24,631 nt of DNA. Source: Rickettsiales bacterium (GTDB lineage Bacteria > Pseudomonadota > Alphaproteobacteria > Rickettsiales > UBA1997). Location of the stretch: NCBI GenBank assembly GCA_031289855.1, contig JAITOR010000004.1, forward strand, positions 1 to 24,631. Direction: 5' to 3'. The position numbers and the translations under genes were made by a program. Shown here in pieces: positions 7,628-16,574 of this stretch; positions within the stretch are counted from its first letter, which is position 1; each line of letters begins with the position of its first letter. The notes beneath the pieces were generated by a model. It was not told the DNA's origin. It did not search any database and saw nothing but the letters and a program-made list of their open reading frames with translations.

Positions 7628-8581
7628 ATGAATAAGATATTGATAAATATTTGTTGTTGGTTCATTCCAAAAAAGAAAAATAAAAAACATTTTCGAGAAA
7701 AGTATTCCCATAAAAAATCTATCCAAAAGGTTATTCAAAATACTACACCATTGCCACAAAATCTTAAAACTTTTGTTCCAAACAATTTGTCATTTTTTAA
7801 CAAAGAGCATAATTCGCAAAATATGATAAATTTACAATTATCGGTGGAGCAATTGAAGGATGATGAGAATGGTTGTGGCTATTGGGATAGGAGTGATGTG
7901 TTCAAAAAAATACCAACAGAAAAAACTGCCCTATTAATTTGTGACATGTGGGATAAGCATTGGTCTAATGGGGCAACTTTAAGAACTGGCAATCTAGCAC
8001 TAAAAATAAATGATTTGGCAAATTTTTTGAGAAAACAAAATGTTCTTATTATTCACTCACCAAGTGATTGTTGCAAAAAATATTATGCAAATAATCAAGC
8101 AAGACTGAGAGCATCACAAAATTTGAATAATTACAATGATAATAAAATTGTTTGGCAAATTAACAAAAAATCATTGCCAATAGATGATACCGATGGCGGC
8201 TCTGATTCAAATAACAAAAAAACTGAAATTGTTAATGATAACGTTTGGCAACAACAACATCCATCTATAATTATTGATGATGAAAAAGATATTATTGCTG
8301 ACAATGGAAAGGAAATTAGAAGTTATTTAAAATTGAAAAAAATAGAATTAGTTTTATTTTGTGGAGTTCATACTAATATGTGTATTTTAGGCAGAAATTT
8401 TGGTATTTATAGTATGTTGGAGCGAGATTATAAGACCCTTTTAATGGAAGATTACACTGATTCAATGTATAATCCAAATAGCCCTCCATACACTTCGCAT
8501 GATGAAGGAACTAAATTAGTTGTGAGTTTTATTAGAAAATTTGTTTGTCCCACCGCTAAAATTATTCTTCCCCAAATATAA
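7628..8581 (+). CDS. Cysteine hydrolase of the isochorismatase family
   Basis: 317 residues from the ATG at 7628, which has GGAG 6 bases upstream; an in-frame TTG at 7616 is less likely because it precedes that ribosome site. The core is an isochorismatase-like fold: ALLICDMWDKHW (D106 as catalytic Asp), HPSIIIDDEKDIIADNGKEI near 211-230, and CGVHTNMCILGR with the nucleophile C252, followed by DYTDSMYNPNSPPYTSHDEGT. The last block is typical of an uncharacterised branch of the family rather than of true isochorismatase or nicotinamidase, so the substrate is unknown. Residues 1-70 are a basic extension with a short hydrophobic start but no proper signal peptide. The 3' end overlaps the convergent PBP gene by 20 bp. 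Confidence 0.8.
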   Translation: MNKILINICCWFIPKKKNKKHFREKYSHKKSIQKVIQNTTPLPQNLKTFVPNNLSFFNKEHNSQNMINLQLSVEQLKDDENGCGYWDRSDVFKKIPTEKTALLICDMWDKHWSNGATLRTGNLALKINDLANFLRKQNVLIIHSPSDCCKKYYANNQARLRASQNLNNYNDNKIVWQINKKSLPIDDTDGGSDSNNKKTEIVNDNVWQQQHPSIIIDDEKDIIADNGKEIRSYLKLKKIELVLFCGVHTNMCILGRNFGIYSMLERDYKTLLMEDYTDSMYNPNSPPYTSHDEGTKLVVSFIRKFVCPTAKIILPQI

Positions 8582-11174
8582 TATCAAAATCTTCATCATT
8601 ATCAATTTCCAGCACTTCATCATCACTTATTCTGCTTTTTTTTGCCCCATCATTTATTATAATTTCTGGTGTTTTCATCATTTCATTTTCCATATTCATT
8701 TCTTCTAATTCATCAAGCATTTTATCGGTTGAATCTTCCTCTAATTTTTTAGGATTATCATTTAATTTAAAGGCTTCCGTTACTATATCTGTATCTTTTG
8801 ATTGTGGAGTAGGATAATAACCGGTTGTGGCATCAATTTGCAATAATTTTATAGTCTCCGGAACTTTAAAAATATTAGAGTGATAATATTGCAAAGCATC
8901 TTTCATAAAATTAGTAAAAATTGGACCGGCAACATTTGAACCAAATTCATTTGCACCCAATGCTTCTGGTTTATCAAAACCAAGATACACGCCCACCACC
9001 AAATCAGGAGAATATCCCACAAACCATGCATCCTTTCCATCATTTGTGGTGCCAGTTTTTGCGGCAATTGGAGCATTTGAAATGGCTTTTGCTCTCCAAG
9101 CCGTTCCTCTTCTAACTACACCCACAAGCATATTCGTTAATTGATAAGCGGAGGCATCATCAGTAATTTCTTCTTTGTCATCATCCAACTCTGGCACAAT
9201 TATTTCGTTAAAAGGAAGTTTTACATCCACCAAGCAATTTTTACATTCTCTCGTATCTGCTTTATAAATTATTTTTCCATTCCTATCCTGTATCTTTTCA
9301 ATAAAATTTTGTGTAATTCTTTTGCCACCATTTGCTATCATGCCGTATGCTTTTACCATTTTTAATAATGTGCTTTCGGTAGATCCAAGCACTAAAGAAA
9401 AATCAAATCTTGGTTTATCAGATATTCCAAACTTTTTTATTATGGATACAATTTTCCCTAATCCAACTTCACTAGCCAATCTAACAGTTGTTACATTTCT
9501 TGATTTTTCAAGTCCAACTCTCAATGTAGTCGGACCATAATACATACCTTCTCCTTCATTATTTTTAGGTTTATATGCTGGTTTATCATCACCTTGTGAT
9601 AATTCAATTTCCTCATCAATTATAATACTTGCTGGTGTAAAACCATTTTCAAGTGCCGCCAAATATGTAAAAGGTTTCATTGTGGAACCTGGTTGTCTTT
9701 CCGCTTGTGTGGTTCTGTTAAAATCCATATTGCTGTCTATATAGCCACCCATCATAGCCACCACATTTCCATTATATGGATTCATGGCTAGTAATCCTCC
9801 GTTTATATTGGGTATTTGTCTTAAAGCATATTCATTTGCCAAAGCAACTTTTTCTACCACAATTACATCACCTCTTTTTAGCCCCAAATCTGTTATTTGT
9901 TTAATGTCAGGACCTATTTTATTTACATCAATATATTTTTTCGCCCACAATGTATTTTCCAATGGTATATAACCCATAATCAATAATTTATCATCTTTTG
10001 ATAATTTTACAAACACATCATTTTCCAAATTTTGCCCTTCAACGTTGTCAACCTTTTTTAGTCCAATTAAAATGCTCCCTTGTTCATCATCAATATTCAA
10101 AACAATTGCCTTTTGCCATTCATTTTTAAATTTTTGTTCTATTTTAAAATCATTTATCAAATCTCCCCATCTATTATCAAAATCAATTTCACCAGAAAGA
10201 TTGCTAATTGCGCCCCTAAAACCATGCCTTAAATCATATTCTTCAATTCCTTGTTTTAAGTATTTATCTGCCAATGCTTGTAGTTCAGGATTTATCGTAG
10301 TTTCCACAATATTTCCATCCCTTTCAACACCATTTTCACCATACAATTTTGCCAATTGTTTTCTAGTCTCTTCACTAAAAAATTCACCATTTGCAACATA
10401 TTTTATATCTTTTTTTTTCAAAATAATTGGATCTACTTTTGCTTTTTCCATTTCTGTTTCCGTTATATAATGATTTTCAAATAACCTCTCAATAACCCAA
10501 TTTCGTCGTTCAACAACACCATCTGTGCCTTTTGTAGGATCTAATTGGGAAGGGGCTTTTGGTAAAGATGCCAATAAAGCGGCTTCACTAATACTAATTT
10601 CATCAAGAGATTTATTAAAATAATTCAAAGCTGCAGTGGCAATACCATAACTATGATTTCCAAAAAATATTTGATTTAAATATAATTCTAAAATTTTATC
10701 CTTTTCAAATTCTTGTGTTAGTCTGATTGCAATTAAAATTTCCTTTATTTTTCTTGTTATGGTTCGTTCACTTGAAAGTAAAAAATTTTTTGCCACCTGT
10801 TGAGTAATGGTTGAAGCTCCTCTCACCCTACCTTCATTTCTAAAAATAGCCATTGCTGATTGAAATGCAGCATTTGCAATGCTTTTGAGAGAAATTCCAG
10901 AATTTTCATAAAAACTGGCATCCTCCGCCGAAATAAAGGCATTTTTTATAAGTGGTGGAATTTGTTCTATTGGCATAAAAATTCGTTTTTCTTTTGAATA
11001 TTCTTTTAAAAATTTTCCATCATTACTATACAATCTTGTGGATAAATCTGGTTCATATTGTTTTAAATTTTTGTGATTTGGCAATTGTTTTGTAAAGTAT
11101 AATATTGCCACAGAAAAGGTAATAATACCTGCAATAAACAAATAAAAAGAAATGTGAACAATTTTTTTTAACAT
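8562..11174 (-). CDS. mrcA: Class A penicillin-binding protein 1A (bifunctional glycosyltransferase/transpeptidase)
   Basis: 870 residues. One N-terminal membrane anchor (8-27). Glycosyltransferase domain about 50-230 with E84 in EDASFYENSG, GASTITQQVAKN (119-130) and the KIKEILIAIRL and LNQIFFG blocks. An OB-like insert (about 315-450) follows. The transpeptidase domain has S497-T-M-K500, S558-R-N and K706-T-G-T. It polymerises and cross-links peptidoglycan at the inner membrane, so this organism makes a cross-linked wall. The C-terminal ~60 residues are strongly acidic and probably disordered. A TTTACT-N16-TATTCT promoter predicts a leader of only about five bases. The 3' end overlaps the cysteine hydrolase tail by 20 bp. 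Confidence 0.95.
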   Translation of the reverse strand: MLKKIVHISFYLFIAGIITFSVAILYFTKQLPNHKNLKQYEPDLSTRLYSNDGKFLKEYSKEKRIFMPIEQIPPLIKNAFISAEDASFYENSGISLKSIANAAFQSAMAIFRNEGRVRGASTITQQVAKNFLLSSERTITRKIKEILIAIRLTQEFEKDKILELYLNQIFFGNHSYGIATAALNYFNKSLDEISISEAALLASLPKAPSQLDPTKGTDGVVERRNWVIERLFENHYITETEMEKAKVDPIILKKKDIKYVANGEFFSEETRKQLAKLYGENGVERDGNIVETTINPELQALADKYLKQGIEEYDLRHGFRGAISNLSGEIDFDNRWGDLINDFKIEQKFKNEWQKAIVLNIDDEQGSILIGLKKVDNVEGQNLENDVFVKLSKDDKLLIMGYIPLENTLWAKKYIDVNKIGPDIKQITDLGLKRGDVIVVEKVALANEYALRQIPNINGGLLAMNPYNGNVVAMMGGYIDSNMDFNRTTQAERQPGSTMKPFTYLAALENGFTPASIIIDEEIELSQGDDKPAYKPKNNEGEGMYYGPTTLRVGLEKSRNVTTVRLASEVGLGKIVSIIKKFGISDKPRFDFSLVLGSTESTLLKMVKAYGMIANGGKRITQNFIEKIQDRNGKIIYKADTRECKNCLVDVKLPFNEIIVPELDDDKEEITDDASAYQLTNMLVGVVRRGTAWRAKAISNAPIAAKTGTTNDGKDAWFVGYSPDLVVGVYLGFDKPEALGANEFGSNVAGPIFTNFMKDALQYYHSNIFKVPETIKLLQIDATTGYYPTPQSKDTDIVTEAFKLNDNPKKLEEDSTDKMLDELEEMNMENEMMKTPEIIINDGAKKSRISDDEVLEIDNDEDFDIIFGEE

Positions 11175-11185
11175 AATTTAATGAA

Positions 11186-11213
11186 AGAATATTAAAAAAA
11201 ATATAAAAGTAAA
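11186..11213 (-). promoter_or_regulatory. Putative promoter of the PBP1A gene
   Basis: Minus strand TTTACT (11213-11208), 16-bp spacer, TATTCT (11191-11186), with 11 bases between the -10 box and the ATG. The -35 context TTTTACTTTTAT is the same as before the genes at 702 and 5196. It touches the left arm of the inverted-repeat element at 11212. Confidence 0.35.
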
Positions 11214-11411
11214 ATTTAAATTATGGAGAAAAATTATAAAAGATAGCAGAATTTGGATTGGTAAAAATACTTCGTGTAATCACCATAACTTTTGATTAGA
11301 ATTAAGGCAACGAAGTTAGTTTTGGGATAAGGCTCAATTATTAAAAAACAATACCAATCCATCACAATCTAATATCATTTAATCCTCCATAATAAATTTG
11401 ACTTTTTTTTT
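11212..11411 (+). ncRNA. Candidate structured RNA or inverted-repeat element
   Basis: No ORF is supported, but several nested complementary segments are present: AAATTTAAATTATGGAG (11212-11228) with CTCCATAATAAATTT (11385-11399), 15 pairs with a 2-nt bulge; GGATTGGTA (11255-11263) with TACCAATCC (11352-11360); and ACTTCGT (11269-11275) with ACGAAGT (11310-11316). Weaker pairs such as AGAT/ATCT lie between. A run of nine T follows directly (11403-11411), as in an intrinsic terminator. The near 190-nt rod with a large internal loop is reminiscent of 6S RNA, but I find no sequence signature, and a degenerate MITE is equally possible. The + strand is chosen because of the T tract. Confidence 0.4.
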
Positions 11412-11426
11412 ATTTATTAATATTAT
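11398..11426 (+). promoter_or_regulatory. Putative promoter of the ABC exporter operon
   Basis: TTGACT (11398-11403), 17-bp spacer, TATTAT (11421-11426). The expected start near 11433 leaves a leader of about 28 bases before the ATG at 11461. The -35 box overlaps the right arm and T tract of the preceding inverted-repeat element. Confidence 0.45.
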
Positions 11427-11460
11427 TTGAAATAATGAATATATATTAGTCGAATTAAAT

Positions 11461-13248
11461 ATGGAAAAAAATACACAAAAAATAAATGAAGTTAATGTTT
11501 TAAAGTCTCTATCTCCAATACTTAAAAAATACAAATGGGCAATTATAATAATTTTTATCGTAAATTTTTGTATAATCGAAAATATTGAACTTTTTGCAAC
11601 TCGTTATTTGTGGGGCGATCTTTTAAATAAAATAACAGATCATACTTTAACTTGGGATAAAGGGTTTTGGATTTTGTTTTTTTATGTGCTTTCTTGTAGA
11701 ATATCAGTGCTTATTAGTATATTTACAAAACCTATTCAATATAAGGTTTTAACTTCTATGCCTTATTATGTTATCAATTATTATTATGAAAAATTACTAA
11801 AAAATTCTGTGAGTTTTTTTAATGATAATATTGCGGGAACTTTGGGGGCAAAGATTGCTAGACTTTCAAGCAATATAAAACAATTCGTTGAATCCGCAAT
11901 GCAAGCGGGAGTTATTGTCATTATGATAATTGTTGGAAGTTTGATTTCAATAAAATATAATTACAAATTATCAATTTATTTATTTGTATTTCTTCTTATA
12001 TTTTGTTTTATAATGGTAGGTTTCTATAAAAAATTATTAAAGAAAAAAGTCATAATAAGTGATTTGGATAATGATTTATCAGGTAGAATTATAGATTCTT
12101 TTTCCAACATTTTGAATACAAAAATTTTTGTTAAAGAGGTTTTTGAAAAAGGAAATGTGAAAAAAAGTATAACGGAATTAGAAGTCAAGCAAAACGAAAT
12201 TTATGTGATGGAGGCTTGGCGAGGGCTATTTAATTTTGTTTTAACAATTGCAATGCAATTGATAATATTGATAGTGCTTGTAAAAGATTATAATGATGAA
12301 AAAATAAATATTGGTGATTTTGTGTTTTTAGAGGGATATTTTATAACCATTCTCTGGTGGATAAGAAGATTGTCCGAACTTATAGTTAAATGTGCTGATT
12401 TTTTTGGTAAAATTAAGTCATCATTAGAGGTGTTGGAAAATGCTCCATCGATTAACAATAGTGAAAATGCAAAAGATATAATTTTGAAGGAAAATCCAGA
12501 GATAGAGTTTAAAAATGTTACTTTTAGATATAAGGATAATTTACCGCTTGTGTTTGACAAATTTGACCTTGTGGTGAATGGTGGTGAAAAAATAGGTGTT
12601 GTGGGACATACAGGCAGTGGAAAAAGCACATTCGTTAATATTTTAATGCGATTTTATGATGTAAAAGATGGTGATATTTTGATAAATGGAAATAATATTA
12701 AAAATGATTTTACCCAAACAAGTTTAAGAAAAAATATATCATATATTCCGCAAGAGCCTATACTTTTTCATAGAACAATTAGGGAAAATATTATCTATGG
12801 GGATGTAAGAGCCACAAATATGCAACTTATAGAAGCCTGTAAAAAAGCATATTGCTATGATTTTATACAAGAATTGGAAAATGGATTTGAGACTTTGGTT
12901 GGTGAGAGAGGTGTGAAATTGTCAGGTGGTCAAAAACAAAGAATTGCAATTGCAAGGGCATTTTTAAAGAATAGTTCAGTTTTAATTTTGGACGAAGCCA
13001 CATCTGCACTTGATAGCATTACCGAAAATTGCATTCAACAGGCATTAAAAATGTTAATGAAAGATAAGACTTGTTTTATTGTGGCTCACAGACTTTCAAC
13101 ATTGAACGATGTGGATAAAATATTGGTGTTACAGAATGGAAGAGTTATAGAATATGATACAAAGGATGTTTTGTTAAAAAAAGAAGATGGCATATTTAAA
13201 AAAATGTGGCAAATGCAAAAAAATGGAATGATTGGTGAGGACATTTAG
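11461..13248 (+). CDS. ABC exporter, half transporter (membrane plus ATPase domains)
   Basis: 595 residues. An N-terminal type I exporter membrane domain (about 25-315, helices near 27-40, 70-88, 150-164, 170-188, 258-274, 288-300) precedes an ATPase domain (about 347-590). The latter has Walker A GHTGSGKST (382-390), Q431, signature LSGGQ (487-491), Walker B VLILDE (507-512), a D-loop SALD and AHR (542-544). It would act as a dimer in the inner membrane. The family exports lipids, peptides or drugs; MsbA-like or Atm1-like roles cannot be separated from this sequence. The gene precedes tgt by 6 bases and probably starts an operon tgt-rplT-UDG, or at least reads into it. Confidence 0.88.
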   Translation: MEKNTQKINEVNVLKSLSPILKKYKWAIIIIFIVNFCIIENIELFATRYLWGDLLNKITDHTLTWDKGFWILFFYVLSCRISVLISIFTKPIQYKVLTSMPYYVINYYYEKLLKNSVSFFNDNIAGTLGAKIARLSSNIKQFVESAMQAGVIVIMIIVGSLISIKYNYKLSIYLFVFLLIFCFIMVGFYKKLLKKKVIISDLDNDLSGRIIDSFSNILNTKIFVKEVFEKGNVKKSITELEVKQNEIYVMEAWRGLFNFVLTIAMQLIILIVLVKDYNDEKINIGDFVFLEGYFITILWWIRRLSELIVKCADFFGKIKSSLEVLENAPSINNSENAKDIILKENPEIEFKNVTFRYKDNLPLVFDKFDLVVNGGEKIGVVGHTGSGKSTFVNILMRFYDVKDGDILINGNNIKNDFTQTSLRKNISYIPQEPILFHRTIRENIIYGDVRATNMQLIEACKKAYCYDFIQELENGFETLVGERGVKLSGGQKQRIAIARAFLKNSSVLILDEATSALDSITENCIQQALKMLMKDKTCFIVAHRLSTLNDVDKILVLQNGRVIEYDTKDVLLKKEDGIFKKMWQMQKNGMIGEDI

Positions 13249-13254
13249 TGTATT

Positions 13255-14376
13255 ATGAAATTTAATTTGGAAATTATAAAAGATAAATGCAAAGGTAATG
13301 GTGATGCTAGACTTGGAATTTTACATACTGCCCATGGAGATATACACACACCATGTTTTATGCCCGTAGGAACCGTTGCTGCCATGAAGGCTATGCATTT
13401 TGATGAATTGCGAAGCACAGGGGCAGAAATAATGCTATGTAATACCTACCATTTAATGTTGCAAGATAGATATAATATTATTGAAAAATTAGGAGGGCTA
13501 CATAAATTTATGAATTGGAACAGGCCAATTTTAACCGATTGCGGAGGTTTTCAGGCAATGTCCCTATCAAGTTTGAATAAAATTACGGAAGATGGTGTAA
13601 TTTTTAGATGTCATTTGAGCGGTAAAAAATACAATTTAACCCCCGAATTTTCAATGCAAATACAACACAAGTTGGATACTGATATTACAATGGCACTCGA
13701 TGAATGTGTAAGACAGCCTGCGGATTATAAATATACGAAAAGAGCTATGGAACGAAGTTTACGATGGGCAAGGCGAAGCAAGGATGCATTTATAAAACGA
13801 GATGGTTACGGATTATATGGAATAGTACAAGGTGGATCTGAACGAGATTTGAGAGAAAAATCCATTACTGAACTTACCGAAATTGGATTTGATGGATATG
13901 CAATAGGTGGTGATTTATCAATAAATGATGGTTGGGAATTGATGTTTGGTGTATTGGATTACTTAACTCCTTTAATGGAGTGGAATAAACCTCGATATTT
14001 GATGGGGGTGGGCAAACCAATTGATATCGCGGGTAGTGTATTGAGGGGTGTTGATCAATTTGATTGTGTATTGCCTTGTAGGAATGCAAGGAACGGACAG
14101 GCCATTACAAGGAATGGAATTATAAATATCAAAAATGCAAAACACATATATGATGAACGGCCACTGGATGAAAACTGCAATTGTCGTGCCTGCAAGCAAC
14201 ATTCAAGAGGATATTTAAATCATTTGTTTAAGGCCAATGAAACATTGGGAGCAATGTTATTAACGGAACATAACATTATGTATTATCAAGACTTAATGAA
14301 AGATATTAGAAAGGCAATTGAAGATGAAAGATATGAAGAATTTGTAAAAGAATTTATAGAAAAATTTAAGAAATAA
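13255..14376 (+). CDS. tgt: tRNA-guanine(34) transglycosylase
   Basis: 373 residues, normal length. It exchanges G34 for preQ1 in tRNAs with GUN anticodons. Visible active-site elements are D95 in TDCGGFQ (the general acid/base Asp), the GIVQGG loop (189-194), YLMGVG (248-253) and the nucleophile D270 in FDCVLPCR. The zinc site is CxCxxC (C308, C310, C313) with H339, spaced as in the Zymomonas enzyme. Two oddities: the usual DSGGFQ reads DCGGFQ and the usual VLPTR reads VLPCR, both Ser/Thr to Cys changes next to the catalytic aspartates. Its start lies 6 bases after the ABC exporter stop. Confidence 0.95.
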   Translation: MKFNLEIIKDKCKGNGDARLGILHTAHGDIHTPCFMPVGTVAAMKAMHFDELRSTGAEIMLCNTYHLMLQDRYNIIEKLGGLHKFMNWNRPILTDCGGFQAMSLSSLNKITEDGVIFRCHLSGKKYNLTPEFSMQIQHKLDTDITMALDECVRQPADYKYTKRAMERSLRWARRSKDAFIKRDGYGLYGIVQGGSERDLREKSITELTEIGFDGYAIGGDLSINDGWELMFGVLDYLTPLMEWNKPRYLMGVGKPIDIAGSVLRGVDQFDCVLPCRNARNGQAITRNGIINIKNAKHIYDERPLDENCNCRACKQHSRGYLNHLFKANETLGAMLLTEHNIMYYQDLMKDIRKAIEDERYEEFVKEFIEKFKK

Positions 14377-14438
14377 TATTTATTTGCTTTTTTAATTTAA
14401 CTTTCTATTATTCAATTAAAATAAATGGGGTATATTTT

Positions 14439-14780
14439 ATGACAAGAGCAACTAACAGGGTCGCATCAAGAAATAGGCGAAAACGAGTTTTGGATAGGGC
14501 AAAAGGTTTTAGAGGACGAGCAAAAAACTGCTTCTCTATTGCAATAGAAAGAGTTGAAAAGGCATTGCATTATGCCACAAGAGATAGAAAAGTTAAAAAA
14601 CGAGATTTACGAGCATTATGGATTCAAAGAATTAATGCTGCTGTAAGACAATATGGCCTTGTTTATTCTACATTCTTAAAGAAATTGAAGGACAAAAATA
14701 TACTTATTGACAGAAAAATACTTGCAGATTTGGCGGTTAGAGAACCAAAAGTTTTTGAAAATATAGTAAAATCTGTATAA
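14439..14780 (+). CDS. rplT: Ribosomal protein bL20
   Basis: 113 residues with a highly basic N-terminal helix (MTRATNRVASRNRRKRVL) and the conserved RDLRALWIQRINAA block (56-69). A large-subunit assembly protein. GGGG (14427-14430) stands 8 bases before the ATG as a weak ribosome site. The usual partner rpmI is not adjacent (5196); the upstream gene is tgt, 62 bp away. The stop codon is followed at once by the ATG of the DNA glycosylase gene, so the two are probably translated from one mRNA. Confidence 0.95.
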   Translation: MTRATNRVASRNRRKRVLDRAKGFRGRAKNCFSIAIERVEKALHYATRDRKVKKRDLRALWIQRINAAVRQYGLVYSTFLKKLKDKNILIDRKILADLAVREPKVFENIVKSV

Positions 14781-15560
14781 ATGGATAAAAATATACTAAT
14801 GAAATGGTATTTAGATAATGGTATTTATGATATCATTGAACAAGTACCATTTTGTCATTTTGAAAAGAAGGATGTTTTGGAGCCAATAAATATAAAAATT
14901 ATTGAGGAAAAGGGGACAAAAAATGAAAATAAAATAGTTGAAAAACCAATTAATGATGTCAATAAAAAAATTATATATGCGAGAAAATTAGCTGATGATT
15001 GCAATACATTAAATGAATTAAGAGAAAAGATTGAAAATTTTAATCAACTTGACATTGAAAAATTAGCAAAAAATGTTGTATTTGCTGATGGAAATGTTGA
15101 ATCAAAAGTAATGTTAATAGGTGAAGCACCTGGTGCTGATGAAGATGAGCGAGGCATTCCATTTTGTGGTGAAAGCGGGAAATTATTGATGGAAATGTTT
15201 AAATCAATAGGCTATGAAAGGAGCAAATTATATATTGCAAACACATTATTTTGGCGACCACCAGGCAATAGAACTCCAACAAAAGAAGAAATTGCAATAT
15301 GTCGTCCATTTATTGAAAAACACATTGCATTAAAGCAACCAAAGATAATAATTTGTGTCGGAGCGACAGCATTTAGTAATATAATTGATAGCAATTTATC
15401 AATCACAAGTGCAAGAAAACAAGTTTTTGAATATAAAAATCAATATATAACAAGACCAATAAAAACAATCGCCATATTTCATCCATCCTATTTGTTGAGA
15501 GTGAGTGTTAAAAAAAAAGATGCATGGCAAGATATGTTATTTATTAAAAATAGTATATAA
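14781..15560 (+). CDS. Uracil-DNA glycosylase, family 4-like without Fe-S cysteines
   Basis: 259 residues. Motif GEAPGADEDERGIPF (114-128) and HPSYLLR (234-240) define the family 4/5 uracil-DNA glycosylase fold; the enzyme excises uracil from DNA as the first step of base excision repair. The N-terminus (MKWYLDNGIYDIIEQVP) is the extension usual in alphaproteobacterial members. The cysteines that bind the 4Fe-4S cluster in classical family 4 enzymes are mostly gone: the KCRPP position is Trp158 (WRPPGNR) and the N-terminal Cys pair is lacking, although C174 remains. An iron-sulfur cluster is therefore unlikely. It starts directly after the rplT stop with zero spacing. It ends one base from the convergent mltB stop. 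Confidence 0.88.
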   Translation: MDKNILMKWYLDNGIYDIIEQVPFCHFEKKDVLEPINIKIIEEKGTKNENKIVEKPINDVNKKIIYARKLADDCNTLNELREKIENFNQLDIEKLAKNVVFADGNVESKVMLIGEAPGADEDERGIPFCGESGKLLMEMFKSIGYERSKLYIANTLFWRPPGNRTPTKEEIAICRPFIEKHIALKQPKIIICVGATAFSNIIDSNLSITSARKQVFEYKNQYITRPIKTIAIFHPSYLLRVSVKKKDAWQDMLFIKNSI

Positions 15561-15561
15561 A

Positions 15562-16566
15562 TTATTCCATTTTTAATACTTCATTATATAAATAAGCATC
15601 ACTCAAAAGTCCTACATTTAAGGCGTAACTTGCACTATTATTCCACTTCAAAATTGCTTTAAAATTTTCATACACCATAAAAACAGGCCCATCCTTACCC
15701 ATTGGCGCAAGCAATCTTGCTGGTATCTTTATTTTACTTTTTTTCATTATTTTTCCACCATAACTTTTAATTCCCATATCAATAAATATATTCATGTCAT
15801 ACCATTCCTTTGATTGAACGATGTCCCATATTTCCTGCCTATTTCTATCAAAAGTTATAGGTCGCCCCCACCTATATTTTCCATGCCAACCCATTTTTGA
15901 CAAAAAGTTACCTGCACTATATATGGCATCTGTTGTGTTATTGTAAAGATCAATTTTGCCATCACCATCTCCATCAACCGCATAAGCTAAAAAAGTTGAT
16001 GGCATAAATTGAAAATTGCCAAAAGCTCCTGCCCATGAACCTTTAAATTTTTTAATATCAACCTGTTTTTTTTGCACTATTTTTAGAGCATTTATTAATT
16101 CTTGTGTAAAAAATGTTCTTCGTCTATTATCGTATGCCATGTTTGCTAATGCTGGTATTATTTCAACTTGCCCCATATTTCGTCCAAAACTTGTCTCCAA
16201 ATCCCAAAATGCAACAATTACATACATAGAAACATCGTATTTATCACTAACTTTTTTTAAAATTTTACTATATTTTTTAATTTGCAATTTGCCACCTTCT
16301 ACCCTACTTTTTTTGATTGCATCCTTATAATAATCCCAAAATGTTTTTTTATGTTCTGGTTGCTTTCTATCAAGTGCAATTATTTTTTCATTAAACTTTA
16401 CATCTTGCATTGCGATATCTAATGTGTTTTGTGTAATTTTTTGTGTTAAAGCATATTTTTTAAAACTTTCCAACCAAAGAGCAAAATCTTCTTTAGAATG
16501 CACTTGTTCTGCTCTTGCAACATTTATTACAATAAACACAAAAAGCAAAAATTTATTAAATAACAT
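15562..16566 (-). CDS. mltB: Lytic murein transglycosylase, MltB family
   Basis: 334 residues with a signal peptide (hydrophobic 5-16, likely cleavage after ARA, residue 19); there is no lipobox, so the protein is probably periplasmic rather than lipid-anchored. The SLT_2 domain spans about 27-330 with catalytic E124 in FWDLETSFGR, the GSWAGAFGNFQFMPSTF block (177-192), and a DGDGDGKIDL calcium-binding-like loop (198-207) as in E. coli MltB. It cleaves glycan strands with formation of 1,6-anhydro-MurNAc. The expected WGxET is WDLET here. The C-terminal peptidoglycan-binding domain of some relatives is absent. Its promoter places the start codon 8 bases after the -10 box. Confidence 0.92.
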   Translation of the reverse strand: MLFNKFLLFVFIVINVARAEQVHSKEDFALWLESFKKYALTQKITQNTLDIAMQDVKFNEKIIALDRKQPEHKKTFWDYYKDAIKKSRVEGGKLQIKKYSKILKKVSDKYDVSMYVIVAFWDLETSFGRNMGQVEIIPALANMAYDNRRRTFFTQELINALKIVQKKQVDIKKFKGSWAGAFGNFQFMPSTFLAYAVDGDGDGKIDLYNNTTDAIYSAGNFLSKMGWHGKYRWGRPITFDRNRQEIWDIVQSKEWYDMNIFIDMGIKSYGGKIMKKSKIKIPARLLAPMGKDGPVFMVYENFKAILKWNNSASYALNVGLLSDAYLYNEVLKME

Positions 16567-16574
16567 ATAAACTA

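Noticed and set aside
7441..7665. Minus-strand ORF of 74 codons across the AG tract
   Set aside because: Its LSLSLSLS part is just the AG repeat, there is no homology or ribosome site, and it overlaps the hydrolase start. Kept only as part of the unexplained region.
8921..10470. Plus-strand ORFs opposite the PBP gene
   Set aside because: They are antisense shadows of a full-length, motif-complete PBP1A.
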